Source of the DNA: Acidimicrobiaceae bacterium | GTDB taxonomy: Bacteria; Actinomycetota; Acidimicrobiia; Acidimicrobiales; RAAP-2 | Assembly: GCA_003133075.1 (NCBI GenBank) | Contig: PKZN01000097.1 | Coordinates: forward strand, 1-26,490 | DNA length: 26,490 nt | Reading direction: 5' to 3' | Shown here: piece after piece, positions 6,848-14,515 of the stretch | Layout of the letters: every line of letters starts with the position of its first letter | How positions within the stretch are numbered: position 1 is the first letter of the stretch | Made by a program: the position numbers and the translations under genes | Notes under the pieces: model-generated | The model's input: only the letters and a program-made list of their open reading frames with translations | The model's database searches: none | What the model was told of the DNA's origin: nothing

Positions 6848-8251
6848 ATGCGGACACTGATCAGCGGCGGCACCGTCGTGAACTCGAGCGGGCCCTTCGC
6901 CGCTGACGTACTCATTGAGGGCGAGACCATCGCCGCCCTCGCGGCCCCGGGCTCGTCGGAGACGATCTCCTGGCGGGCCAACGCCGACCGCGTGCTCGAC
7001 GCGAGTGGCCTCTACGTCATCCCCGGAGCCATCGACGGCCACACCCACATGGAGATGCCCTTCGGGGGCACCCATTCGGTCGACACGTTCGAGACCGGCA
7101 CCCGCGCCGCGGCCTTTGGGGGGACGACCACGATCATCGACTTCGCCATCCAGTCCCGGGGCAAGAGTCTGCGCGAGGGCCTCGACGCCTGGCACGCGAA
7201 GGCCGATGGACACTGCGCAATCGACTACGGCTTTCACATGATCGTCTCGGACGTGACGGAGTCATCGCTCAAGGAGATGGACCTCGTGGTCGATGAGGGC
7301 GTGACCAGCTTCAAGCTCTTCATGGCCTACCCCGGAGTCTTCTACTCGACCGACGGCCAGATCCTCCAGGCGATGCAGCAGGCATCGCGCAATGGCGCCA
7401 CGATCATGATGCACGCGGAGAACGGCATCGCCATCGACGTCCTCGTCGCCCAGGCGCTGGCGAGAGGGGAGGGTGACCCGAAGTTCCACGGCATGACGCG
7501 GCCGTCGTTGCTCGAAGGCGAAGCGACGCATCGCGCCATCCAGTTGGCTCGCGTCGCGGGTGCACCGCTCTACATCGTTCACCTCTCGGCCGCCGAAGCG
7601 CTCGAGGAGGTCGTTTCGGCGCGCGACCGCGGACAGAACGTCTTCGCGGAGACCTGCCCCCAGTACCTCTTCCTCTCCGACGCCGACCTGGCGCGCGAGG
7701 GATTCGAAGGCGCCAAGTTCGTCTGCTCGCCGCCGCTGCGCAGCGAGCACACCCACGCCGACCTCTGGCGAGGACTGCGCACCGACGACCTTTCCGTCGT
7801 CTCGACCGACCACTGTCCGTTCTGCTTCAAGGAGCAAAAGGAACTCGGCCTCGGGGACTTCTCCAAGATCCCCAACGGTATTCCCGGGGTCGAGCACCGC
7901 GTCGACCTGATCTACCAGGGCGTCGACCAAGGGGAGATTTCCCTGGCGCGCTGGGTCGAGGTCACCTCCACGACCCCGGCGCGCCTCTTCGGTCTCTTCC
8001 CGAGAAAGGGCGTGATCGCGCCGGGCGCCGACGCGGACGTCGTGCTTTATGACCCGACGGCCACCCAGACGTTCTCGGCGGCGACCCATCACATGAACGT
8101 CGACTACTCGGCCTATGAAGGAATGTCGATCACCGGTCAGGTCGCCACGGTGCTCTCGCGCGGGACCGTCGTGATCGAAGGCGGCCAGTACGTCGGACGA
8201 GCGGGTTGGGGCAACTTCCTCAGCCGTGGTCTCAACGGGTACCTGCGATGA
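6848..8251 (+). CDS. hydA: Dihydropyrimidinase / D-hydantoinase
   Basis: A 467-residue cyclic amidohydrolase that opens dihydrouracil, dihydrothymine or hydantoins to N-carbamoyl amino acids. The binuclear zinc site is intact: HTH at 65-67, the lysine to be carboxylated at 156 in SFKLFMAYPG, His189 in MMHAENG, His245 in YIVHLS and Asp321 in STDHCPF. The substrate-loop motif CSPPLR (293-298) is also present. AAAGGAG (6835-6841) precedes the ATG by six bases. The product is the substrate of the upstream carbamoylase, so the two form a working pair. Whether the natural substrate is a dihydropyrimidine or a hydantoin cannot be read from the sequence. Confidence 0.94.
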   Translation: MRTLISGGTVVNSSGPFAADVLIEGETIAALAAPGSSETISWRANADRVLDASGLYVIPGAIDGHTHMEMPFGGTHSVDTFETGTRAAAFGGTTTIIDFAIQSRGKSLREGLDAWHAKADGHCAIDYGFHMIVSDVTESSLKEMDLVVDEGVTSFKLFMAYPGVFYSTDGQILQAMQQASRNGATIMMHAENGIAIDVLVAQALARGEGDPKFHGMTRPSLLEGEATHRAIQLARVAGAPLYIVHLSAAEALEEVVSARDRGQNVFAETCPQYLFLSDADLAREGFEGAKFVCSPPLRSEHTHADLWRGLRTDDLSVVSTDHCPFCFKEQKELGLGDFSKIPNGIPGVEHRVDLIYQGVDQGEISLARWVEVTSTTPARLFGLFPRKGVIAPGADADVVLYDPTATQTFSAATHHMNVDYSAYEGMSITGQVATVLSRGTVVIEGGQYVGRAGWGNFLSRGLNGYLR

Positions 8252-8267
8252 CGACGAGGCACTAGCG

Positions 8268-9263
8268 GTGGACTTCGGCCTCGTCGCCCAGACCAATGCA
8301 CCCGCGAGGGACGTGATCGCCCTGGCCCAACGGGCCGAGGCGGCGGGTTTCTCTCACTTTTGGACGTTCGATTCCGTGGTGCTCTGGCAAGAGCCCTTCG
8401 TGATCTACTCCCAGATCCTCGCCAACACTTCTTCGATCATCGTCGGGCCAATGGTGACCAACCCCATCACCCGCGACTGGACGGTGACCGCGTCGCTCTT
8501 CGCGACGCTGAACGAGATGTTCGGTCCCCGCACGATCTGCGGGATCGGCCGGGGCGACTCCGCGCTACGCGTGACCGGCGGTACACCCGCGTCGCTCGCC
8601 ACCTTGGCCGCCGCGATGCGCGTGATCAAGGACCTCGTCGAGGGCCGCGAGACGACGGTGAACGACCGGCTCGTCACGATCCCCTGGGTGGAGGGCGGCG
8701 CGTTCGACGTGTGGATGGCGGCCTACGGCCCAAAGGCGCTCGATCTCGCGGGTCGCTCGGCCGACGGACTCATCATGCAGTTGGCCGATCCCTTCATCGT
8801 GAACTGGGCCATCGAGACCGTCCTGGCGGCCGCGCGCGACGAGGGGAAGTCCACCGAGGACTACGACGTCTGCGTCGCGGCGCCGGCCTACGTGGGAGAA
8901 GACCTCGCGCACCAGCGAGACCAGGTCCGCTGGTTCGGCGGGATGGTCGGCAACCACGTCGCCGACATCGTCAGTCGCTACGGCGAGGACGACGCCATCG
9001 TGCCCCCGGCGTTGACCGACTACATCAAAGGGCGCAAGGGCTACGACTACGCCCACCACGGCAAGGCCGGCAACCCCGACGCCGAGTTCGTACCCGACGA
9101 GATCATCGAGCGCTTCTGCCTACTCGGGCCCGTCGAGCGTCACCGTGAGCGACTCGCTGAGTTGGCCTCTCTCGGGGTCCGTCAGTTCTCGCTGTATCTC
9201 ATGCACGACGACCCCATGGGGACCATCGACGCTTACGAAAAGGACGTCATTGGCTCGCTGTAG
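8268..9263 (+). CDS. LLM-class flavin/F420-dependent oxidoreductase
   Basis: A 331-residue bacterial luciferase-like TIM-barrel protein. The N-terminus (DFGLVAQTNAPARDVIALAQRAEAAGFSHFWTFDS), the MVTNPITRDW segment and GIGRGDSALR resemble the F420-dependent group near methylenetetrahydromethanopterin reductase, including the actinobacterial CPS_4043-type family as I recall it. The specific reaction is unknown. I chose the GTG at 8268 because GAGG (8256-8259) lies eight bases before it and the barrel's first strand starts at once. The in-frame start at 8226 would lie inside hydA. It follows hydA by 16 bases, so it belongs to the pyrimidine operon and probably acts on a pathway intermediate. Its last 17 bases overlap the end of the convergent MFS gene. 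Confidence 0.85.
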   Translation: MDFGLVAQTNAPARDVIALAQRAEAAGFSHFWTFDSVVLWQEPFVIYSQILANTSSIIVGPMVTNPITRDWTVTASLFATLNEMFGPRTICGIGRGDSALRVTGGTPASLATLAAAMRVIKDLVEGRETTVNDRLVTIPWVEGGAFDVWMAAYGPKALDLAGRSADGLIMQLADPFIVNWAIETVLAAARDEGKSTEDYDVCVAAPAYVGEDLAHQRDQVRWFGGMVGNHVADIVSRYGEDDAIVPPALTDYIKGRKGYDYAHHGKAGNPDAEFVPDEIIERFCLLGPVERHRERLAELASLGVRQFSLYLMHDDPMGTIDAYEKDVIGSL

Positions 9264-10659
9264 CTGAAGGCGCGGCGACTGACGTCGCGCGCGGGCGAAT
9301 CCCGATCAGCACGATGAGCAACGCCGCCACGACGAAGCCCACACAGATCAGAAACGACAGCTGATAGCCCTGCACGAGTTGTCCGTGCGCGCTGGCCGTG
9401 CGCGCCGCGGCAATCGTCGCAAGCGCGGCGAGGCCCACCGCCGAGCCGACCTGGAGCGCGGTCACGAAAAGTCCACCGGCGAGTCCGCGGTCCTGCGGTG
9501 GGACGTTCTGGGTGACCGCGACCGCCACGGCGGGAAAGAGCAGTCCGATCCCGACGGCGGTGAAGAGTAGCCCGCCGAGCACGTTCACCTGGTAGCTGCC
9601 GGTCGCGCTGATGTGAAAGAGCCAGAACTGGCCGAGACCGAGTGAGACCAGTCCGGTGAGGAGCACCTTTTTCATGCCGTATCGCGCGAGGAAGCGTCGC
9701 GTCAAGATTGACGAGACGATCATCACCGTGCCCGTCGCGGGCACCAGCGAGAGTCCGGTCAGGATCGGACTGAAGTGCAAGACGCGCTGGAGGTAGAGGG
9801 AGATGAAGTAGACGTAGCCCGCCAACACCGCGCCGAGCAATGTCATCACCAAAAGGGCGGTGCGTCTCGTCACGTCGGAGAAGATGCGAAAGGGAACCAT
9901 TGGTGCAGCGGCGCGGCGTTCGGTGACCACGAAGGTGGCCGCGAGTGCGGCCGCGAGCACCAAAGCGATCAGGGCCACGGGTGAAGAGAAGCCCTTTTGC
10001 TGTCCCTGGCTCAGACCGAAGATGAGCGTCGCGATGGATGCCGTGGCGAGCACGGCGCCGGCGACGTCTAGACGGGCGCCGCGCCGTTCGCCATCTCGTG
10101 GAAGAAAGCGCATCATCATCACCACCAGCACGATGATGATGGGGGGGTTGACGAGAAAGATCGCGCGCCACCCTATGTACTGGGTCAAAATGCCGCCGAG
10201 CACGATGCCCGCACTCGCGCCACCGGCGGTGGCCGCTTGGAAGAGACCGAGCGCCCTGGTCCTCGGGGCTCCTTCTTCGAAGAGGTCAGAGATCGTGGCG
10301 AGCGCTTGAGGCGCGACCATCGCGGCGCTCGCCCCTTGGGCGAACCTCGAGGCGATCAGCACGAAGGACGTCTGAGCGAGACCCGCGCTCAGTGAGGTCA
10401 CGCCGAAGAGCACCAGCCCGATCATCATGAGGCGACGGTGTCCCGTCAGGTCCCCCAGTCGGCCCCCGAAGAGCAACAAGGAGCCGAAGGTGAGCGCGTA
10501 ACCCGTCACGATCCACTGCAGGTCCGCCGGCACGAGGTGTAGTTCGCGCTGAATAGTCGGCAGGGCCACGTTCACGATGGAGAAGTCAAGTTGCAAGACG
10601 AACTGCGCCGCCGCGACGAGCGTGAGAGCCGTGCCCCGTTTCGTTGCGGCGTCAGTCAT
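9247..10659 (-). CDS. MFS transporter, DHA2 (EmrB/QacA-type) family
   Basis: A 470-residue membrane protein with about fourteen helices. Helix 1 contains LQLDFSIVNVALPTIQREL, the DHA2 motif D region. GGRLGDLTGHRR (about 65-76) is the MFS motif A loop, and GGASAGIVLGGILTQYIGWRAIFLVN is the motif C region of drug:proton antiporters. It would export a hydrophobic or toxic compound using the proton gradient. The substrate is unknown, and a role with the neighbouring pyrimidine genes is possible but unsupported because it is on the opposite strand. No TetR or MarR regulator is adjacent. It starts divergently from the 10736 gene across a 76-base gap holding a strong hairpin. Confidence 0.88.
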   Translation of the reverse strand: MTDAATKRGTALTLVAAAQFVLQLDFSIVNVALPTIQRELHLVPADLQWIVTGYALTFGSLLLFGGRLGDLTGHRRLMMIGLVLFGVTSLSAGLAQTSFVLIASRFAQGASAAMVAPQALATISDLFEEGAPRTRALGLFQAATAGGASAGIVLGGILTQYIGWRAIFLVNPPIIIVLVVMMMRFLPRDGERRGARLDVAGAVLATASIATLIFGLSQGQQKGFSSPVALIALVLAAALAATFVVTERRAAAPMVPFRIFSDVTRRTALLVMTLLGAVLAGYVYFISLYLQRVLHFSPILTGLSLVPATGTVMIVSSILTRRFLARYGMKKVLLTGLVSLGLGQFWLFHISATGSYQVNVLGGLLFTAVGIGLLFPAVAVAVTQNVPPQDRGLAGGLFVTALQVGSAVGLAALATIAAARTASAHGQLVQGYQLSFLICVGFVVAALLIVLIGIRPRATSVAAPSATASQ

Positions 10660-10692
10660 TCGTCGGACCCTAGCGGTCTGAGCCTCGGGCTA

Positions 10693-10717
10693 CTCCGCCG
10701 CGGGCGGCGCGGCGGAG
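10693..10717. promoter_or_regulatory. Perfect 10-bp GC-rich inverted repeat in a divergent intergenic region
   Basis: CTCCGCCGCG (10693-10702) and CGCGGCGGAG (10708-10717) are exact reverse complements around a five-base spacer. It lies between the divergent starts of the MFS gene (10659) and the PH-like gene (10736), so it cannot end either transcript. It may be an operator, or a leader hairpin in one of the two mRNAs. Confidence 0.45.
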
Positions 10718-10735
10718 GCGATTTAGGGTGGGAGA

Positions 10736-11092
10736 ATGGACGACTACAACGACGGGCGGATCGTGTGCGACGCGAGCGCCCTGCGCATCCGCATGTACTA
10801 CTTTCCTTTCGGCACCAAGGTCATCTCGTATCACTCGATCAAAGGGGTTCGTCGATTCGAGATGACGCCGCTGCGTGGTCAATGGCGCGTGTGGGGCACC
10901 GGGAACTTCAAGTACTGGGCGAATCTCGACACGAATCGACCGTCGAAAAAAGCCGGTTTGCTGATCGACGTGGGAAAGTCCGTACAACCATTCATCACTC
11001 CCGACGACGCCGACGCGGTCGAATCGCTGATCCGCGATCGAGCGAAACTCGGTCCCGAGGATGGGACGACCATGAAGAGTCCGTTCATTTAG
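10736..11092 (+). CDS. Small PH-like domain protein, function unknown
   Basis: A 118-residue soluble protein. The order of short strands (RIVCDASALRIRMYYFPFGTKVISYHSIKGVRRF, then WRVWGTGNFKYWANLD, then GLLIDVGKSVQPFITPDDADAVESLI with a final helix) is that of bacterial pleckstrin-homology-like domains of the kind often annotated as PH domain-containing. No enzyme motif or membrane segment is seen. The ATG follows AGGGTGGGAG closely. The gene is single, and its stop overlaps that of the convergent membrane protein gene by four bases. Confidence 0.68.
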   Translation: MDDYNDGRIVCDASALRIRMYYFPFGTKVISYHSIKGVRRFEMTPLRGQWRVWGTGNFKYWANLDTNRPSKKAGLLIDVGKSVQPFITPDDADAVESLIRDRAKLGPEDGTTMKSPFI

Positions 11093-11706
11093 AGCGGACG
11101 CTCCTCGCGCTCGTCAAGGATCCGGCGCGTGCCCATCACGAGTAAGACGGCGAAGGCGATGCCCGTGACGAGCTGGCTCAGAAAGAGCACGTGCAGCACG
11201 CCGAAGAACGTGAGCGCCGCAAGGACCAGGCCCGCGTATTGGATGAAGAGCGCGGGAGCCATGGTCTTCGTCGCGCGGTAGATCCACAGTGACGCGGCGG
11301 ACTCAAAGACGATGATCGCGACGCCGACCGCGATGTGGAGGTCCTTGAGCCCGACGTTCAGTGGGTAGGGGTACGTCGTGACCAGCGTCAAGAAGAGCAG
11401 CCCGCTGTAGAGACGGAGCAGCGACACGAACCGTTTCGCCGCCATCGACGTGGCGACGGCCTGACGAGCGACGTCAAGGGTGAGCAGCACCGGTGCCAGC
11501 AACGCCACGGTATACGGGAGTGCCGTCTTGACGTGAATGCCGTAGTTGCTCATCCCGCCCTCGTCGACCTTCAGGACGAAGCCGGGGTGCAGCGCTACGC
11601 ACAGCCCGATGAGCAGTGCGAAGGTGACTTGGCCGGCGGCCACTCGTCGCGCCAGGGCGCCCGCGTCGTCGCCCCTTCGGAGACGGGTGGTGCGAAGTCG
11701 CGTCAC
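11089..11706 (-). CDS. Integral membrane protein, function unknown
   Basis: A 205-residue protein with about six hydrophobic segments after a basic N-terminus (MTRLRTTRLRRGDDAGALARR). Between the first two helices lies a conserved-looking polar stretch, VDEGGMSNYGIHVKTALPY, which is probably extracytoplasmic. I do not recognise the family with confidence; DUF998-like proteins have a comparable size and helix pattern. The GTG start at 11704-11706 has no clear ribosome site, and the true start could be a few codons downstream. Its 3' end overlaps the PH-like gene. Confidence 0.65.
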   Translation of the reverse strand: MTRLRTTRLRRGDDAGALARRVAAGQVTFALLIGLCVALHPGFVLKVDEGGMSNYGIHVKTALPYTVALLAPVLLTLDVARQAVATSMAAKRFVSLLRLYSGLLFLTLVTTYPYPLNVGLKDLHIAVGVAIIVFESAASLWIYRATKTMAPALFIQYAGLVLAALTFFGVLHVLFLSQLVTGIAFAVLLVMGTRRILDEREERPL

Positions 11707-11853
11707 CGCCGAGAATCTCGCGTACGACGTGACGCCAGGCCGTGGGCATCGAGGGCGAGCGAATCGGGGTGGGGGAGTGCTTGACTGAGTGACGTCGGCG
11801 CAACCATGGCCGTCACGCTAGGTCAGAGGCGATCCGGCGATGAAGGGGGCAAC

Positions 11854-12435
11854 GTGAGAGCGGTGATCGTGCAGGAGTTCCTCTCGCTCGATGGCGTGAT
11901 GCAATCACCGGGCGAGGCGAGTGAGTTCCCCCGAGGCGGCTGGCAAAAGCAGTTCGTCGGCGAGGATCATCTGCGAATCATGAACCAACAGATGCACGAG
12001 GCCGACGCGTTGTTGCTCGGTCGAAAGACGTACCAGGCCTTCGCCGCGGTGTGGCCCACGGTGAGCGAACTCGGGGTGCTCGGGAGTCTCGCAAAGCGGA
12101 TGAATGAGATGGAGAAGTTCGTCGTCTCGCGCACCATTAACAAGGTCGAGTGGAACGCGGCGCTGGTACGTGGCGACGTCGCCGAAGCGGTCGGCGAGTT
12201 ACGAGAGCAGCCCGGTAATGGCCTCCTGGTCGTGGGGAGCCGCGACCTCGTGCGCTACTTGCAGCGTCGCAATCTCGTCGACGAGTACCGTCTCTGGATT
12301 CACCCGGTGATCGTTGGCTCCGGGAGCCACCTCTTTGACGCCGGTCTCGACACGGCGACGTGGGCGATGAAGGACGTCGTTGTAACGAATGAGAGCGTGG
12401 CGATACTGACCTACGTGCGTCCGAGTGGGCGCTAA
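11854..12435 (+). CDS. Dihydrofolate reductase family protein (RibD C-terminal-like)
   Basis: A 193-residue NADPH-dependent reductase fold. RAVIVQEFLSLDGVMQSPGE opens it with the typical xxxSLDGV strand, ADALLLGRKTYQAFAAVWP follows, and GNGLLVVGSRDLVRYLQRRNLVDEYRLWIHPVIVGSG is the hallmark C-terminal block. Members near this type are mostly uncharacterised and are distinct from folate DHFR. The GTG at 11854 is preferred, with AAGGGGG (11843-11849) four bases ahead. The ATG at 11806 adds 16 residues unrelated to the fold. It lies 53 bases before the redox fusion gene and may be co-transcribed. Confidence 0.85.
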   Translation: MRAVIVQEFLSLDGVMQSPGEASEFPRGGWQKQFVGEDHLRIMNQQMHEADALLLGRKTYQAFAAVWPTVSELGVLGSLAKRMNEMEKFVVSRTINKVEWNAALVRGDVAEAVGELREQPGNGLLVVGSRDLVRYLQRRNLVDEYRLWIHPVIVGSGSHLFDAGLDTATWAMKDVVVTNESVAILTYVRPSGR

Positions 12436-12488
12436 CGTGGCGCACCGGCAACGCAGCTCGAGACGACACCAGGAACGAAGGGACGCTC

Positions 12489-13721
12489 ATGGAATTGGTG
12501 GCTGATCACATTACGGTCATCGGCGCGAGTTGGTGCCCCGACTGTCGGCGGGCCAAGGAGTTCCTCGGCCAACAGCGTGTGGCTTATGACTGGATCGACT
12601 TAGAGGTCCACCCTGAGGCCACCGAGATCGTCGAGCGGATCAACGGCGGCGGTCGGTCGATCCCAACCATCATCTTTCCCGATGGGTCGCACTTGGTCGA
12701 ACCGGGCAACGACGAACTCGCCGACAAACTCGGCCTCTCGCGTTCAGCCAAGTCCGAGTGCTACGACGTGATCATCGTCGGCGGTGGTCCGACCGGACTC
12801 ACCGCGTCGATCTACGCCGCGCGAGAGAACCAGAGCGTACTCATCGTCGAGAAGTCCGCGCCCGGCGGGCAGGCCGGCGTGACCGAGCGACTCGATAACT
12901 ACCCCGGTTTCCCCGACGGCGTGGCGGGTCACGAGCTCGCCGATCGCATGCGCCGTCAGGCCGAGCGCTACGGCGTCGAGATCCTCGAGGCGCTCGCCGT
13001 CAGCGGCCTCAAGACCGACGGTGACTGGGTGGCCGTGACGACCGCGAGGGGTGAGATCTATCGAGCCCGCGCCGTGCTCATCGCCACGGGATCGGTCTAC
13101 CGCAGAACGGGGGCCGAGGGCGAGTCCGACCTCATCGGTGCGGGGATTCATTTCTGTGCCACGTGTGACGGTCCGTTCTACCGAGGAGCTGAGGAAGTGC
13201 TGGTCATTGGTGGCGGGAACAGCGGCCTCGAAGAAGGTCTCTTCTTGACCCAGTTCGCCGACCACGTCACGGTGGTTGAATACTCGGAGAAGTTAAAGGG
13301 CGGGCGGCTCCTCCAGGACAAGGTGAACGCCCACCCGAAGATGACCGTCGCCACGAACACCAAGGTCGTGAGCTTCAAGTCGAACGACAGTGGAAAGCTC
13401 GACCACGTCGAACTCGAGGATCGCGTGTCGGGGGAGCGACGGAAGCACCCGGCAGCGGGCGCCTTTGTCTTCATCGGGCTCGACCCCAATACTGCCTTTT
13501 TGAATGGCGAAGTGGAACTCGACGACTACGGCTTCATCGTGAGCGACGAGCAGTTCCGCACGAACCTGCCCGGGGTCTTCGTCGCCGGGGACGTGCGACA
13601 CGGATCAACCAAACAACTGGCGTCCGCGGTCGGCGAGGGTGCGGCGGCGTCGATTCAGATCCGCTACCACTTAGACAAACTCGCAGCCCAGGAAGAAGTC
13701 GCGCTCACCCCATCGTCGTGA
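12489..13721 (+). CDS. Glutaredoxin-like domain fused to thioredoxin reductase
   Basis: A 410-residue fusion. Residues 7-82 form a glutaredoxin/mycoredoxin-type thioredoxin fold with active site WCPDC (Cys16, Cys19) and the cis-Pro motif SIPTI. Residues 92-400 form a complete low-molecular-weight thioredoxin reductase: FAD-binding GGGPTG (98-103), redox CATCD (Cys223, Cys226), NADPH-binding GGGNSG (241-246) and the terminal FAD motif GVFVAGDVRH. The arrangement suggests electrons pass from NADPH through FAD and Cys223/Cys226 to the attached disulfide domain, so that one chain supplies both reductase and carrier. AAGGGA (about 12478-12483) precedes the ATG. The final 17 bases overlap the convergent peptidase E-like gene. 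Confidence 0.93.
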   Translation: MELVADHITVIGASWCPDCRRAKEFLGQQRVAYDWIDLEVHPEATEIVERINGGGRSIPTIIFPDGSHLVEPGNDELADKLGLSRSAKSECYDVIIVGGGPTGLTASIYAARENQSVLIVEKSAPGGQAGVTERLDNYPGFPDGVAGHELADRMRRQAERYGVEILEALAVSGLKTDGDWVAVTTARGEIYRARAVLIATGSVYRRTGAEGESDLIGAGIHFCATCDGPFYRGAEEVLVIGGGNSGLEEGLFLTQFADHVTVVEYSEKLKGGRLLQDKVNAHPKMTVATNTKVVSFKSNDSGKLDHVELEDRVSGERRKHPAAGAFVFIGLDPNTAFLNGEVELDDYGFIVSDEQFRTNLPGVFVAGDVRHGSTKQLASAVGEGAAASIQIRYHLDKLAAQEEVALTPSS

Positions 13722-14421
13722 GGTGCGCGCCGACGGCGAACTCTTCTCGGCCCTTGGAGGTGAGGCGCCACACGCTCTGGTGACCCTGAACGGTCCACTC
13801 CGTCGGACCGCCGACGAGGGCGGTCTTTTCATCCACACCCACAATGGTCATGGTCGTCTCGTCGGGCAGCACGAAGCGCGTCAAGAGGTCGGGCACGCGC
13901 GCGGCGAAGGCGTCGAAGTGGGGGACGACCCCGAGGTGTTGGAGAAGACCGAGCCCCTCGGTGCTGCCCTTTTTCGGGTGGCGGAGGGATGGAATCCACG
14001 CGCCGAGCGCCATGGCCCCCGCCGAGCATCCCGCGAGCGCAGCGCCCTCGCGCCACGTCGCTTCGATCGTCGACCAGACGAGGGAGTCACGCAGTGTCTC
14101 GGCTAAGTAATTGGGGTCGCCACCGGAGAGGTAGATGAGACCCGCGCCGCGAATCAGATCGGCGAAGTCGGGGTTGTTCGCGTCCTCGTGGTCGTTCACC
14201 GGGACGATCACGGGTTCGACACCGAGACGTTCCGCTTGCTTGATGCCGAGTTGGTGCCAGTGATCGACGACGGAGGGCCCGTCTTGAACCGCGGCGGTGG
14301 CGAGTTGGACGTAACGCGCAGCGCGCCCGGCGATGAGACTCGCTTCGAGGTCGGCCATCTCGGGTAGGTACTCACCCGAACCGACCAGCGCTATTGGTCC
14401 GGGACCTGGTTCAACGCTCAT
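13705..14421 (-). CDS. Peptidase E / cyanophycinase-like (S51 family) protein
   Basis: A 238-residue class I glutamine amidotransferase-like protein. The nucleophile elbow GCSAGAM has serine, not cysteine, as in peptidase E and cyanophycinase. IALVGSGEYLP at the N-terminus and LIYLSGGDPNYLAETL before the elbow match the family. Relatives cleave aspartyl dipeptides or beta-linked cyanophycin dipeptides. Substrate specificity here is open. The ATG at 14421 is chosen for the GGAGGG just upstream. A GTG directly before it, and a more distant start at 14466, are possible. It lies downstream of pfkA on the same strand, with a gap of about 94 bases. Confidence 0.8.
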   Translation of the reverse strand: MSVEPGPGPIALVGSGEYLPEMADLEASLIAGRAARYVQLATAAVQDGPSVVDHWHQLGIKQAERLGVEPVIVPVNDHEDANNPDFADLIRGAGLIYLSGGDPNYLAETLRDSLVWSTIEATWREGAALAGCSAGAMALGAWIPSLRHPKKGSTEGLGLLQHLGVVPHFDAFAARVPDLLTRFVLPDETTMTIVGVDEKTALVGGPTEWTVQGHQSVWRLTSKGREEFAVGAHLTTMG

Positions 14422-14515
14422 CACCCTCCAGTGCCCCGTCGATTCACTAAATCTACCGTTCGACACCTAGTCTCAAACGGGAAACCGCTCGCGACGAACA
14501 GCGCAGTCGAAAGTC

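Noticed and set aside
7262..8296. 344-residue open frame on the minus strand
   Set aside because: Antisense shadow of hydA, with Arg/Asp/Val-rich composition typical of the opposite strand of high-GC genes.
8360..9148. 262-residue Arg-rich frame on the plus strand
   Set aside because: Frame-shifted reading of the LLM oxidoreductase gene; more than a quarter arginine and no domain.
9233..10171. 312-residue frame on the minus strand
   Set aside because: Alternate frame of the MFS gene; it lacks the hydrophobic pattern and is very rich in Arg.
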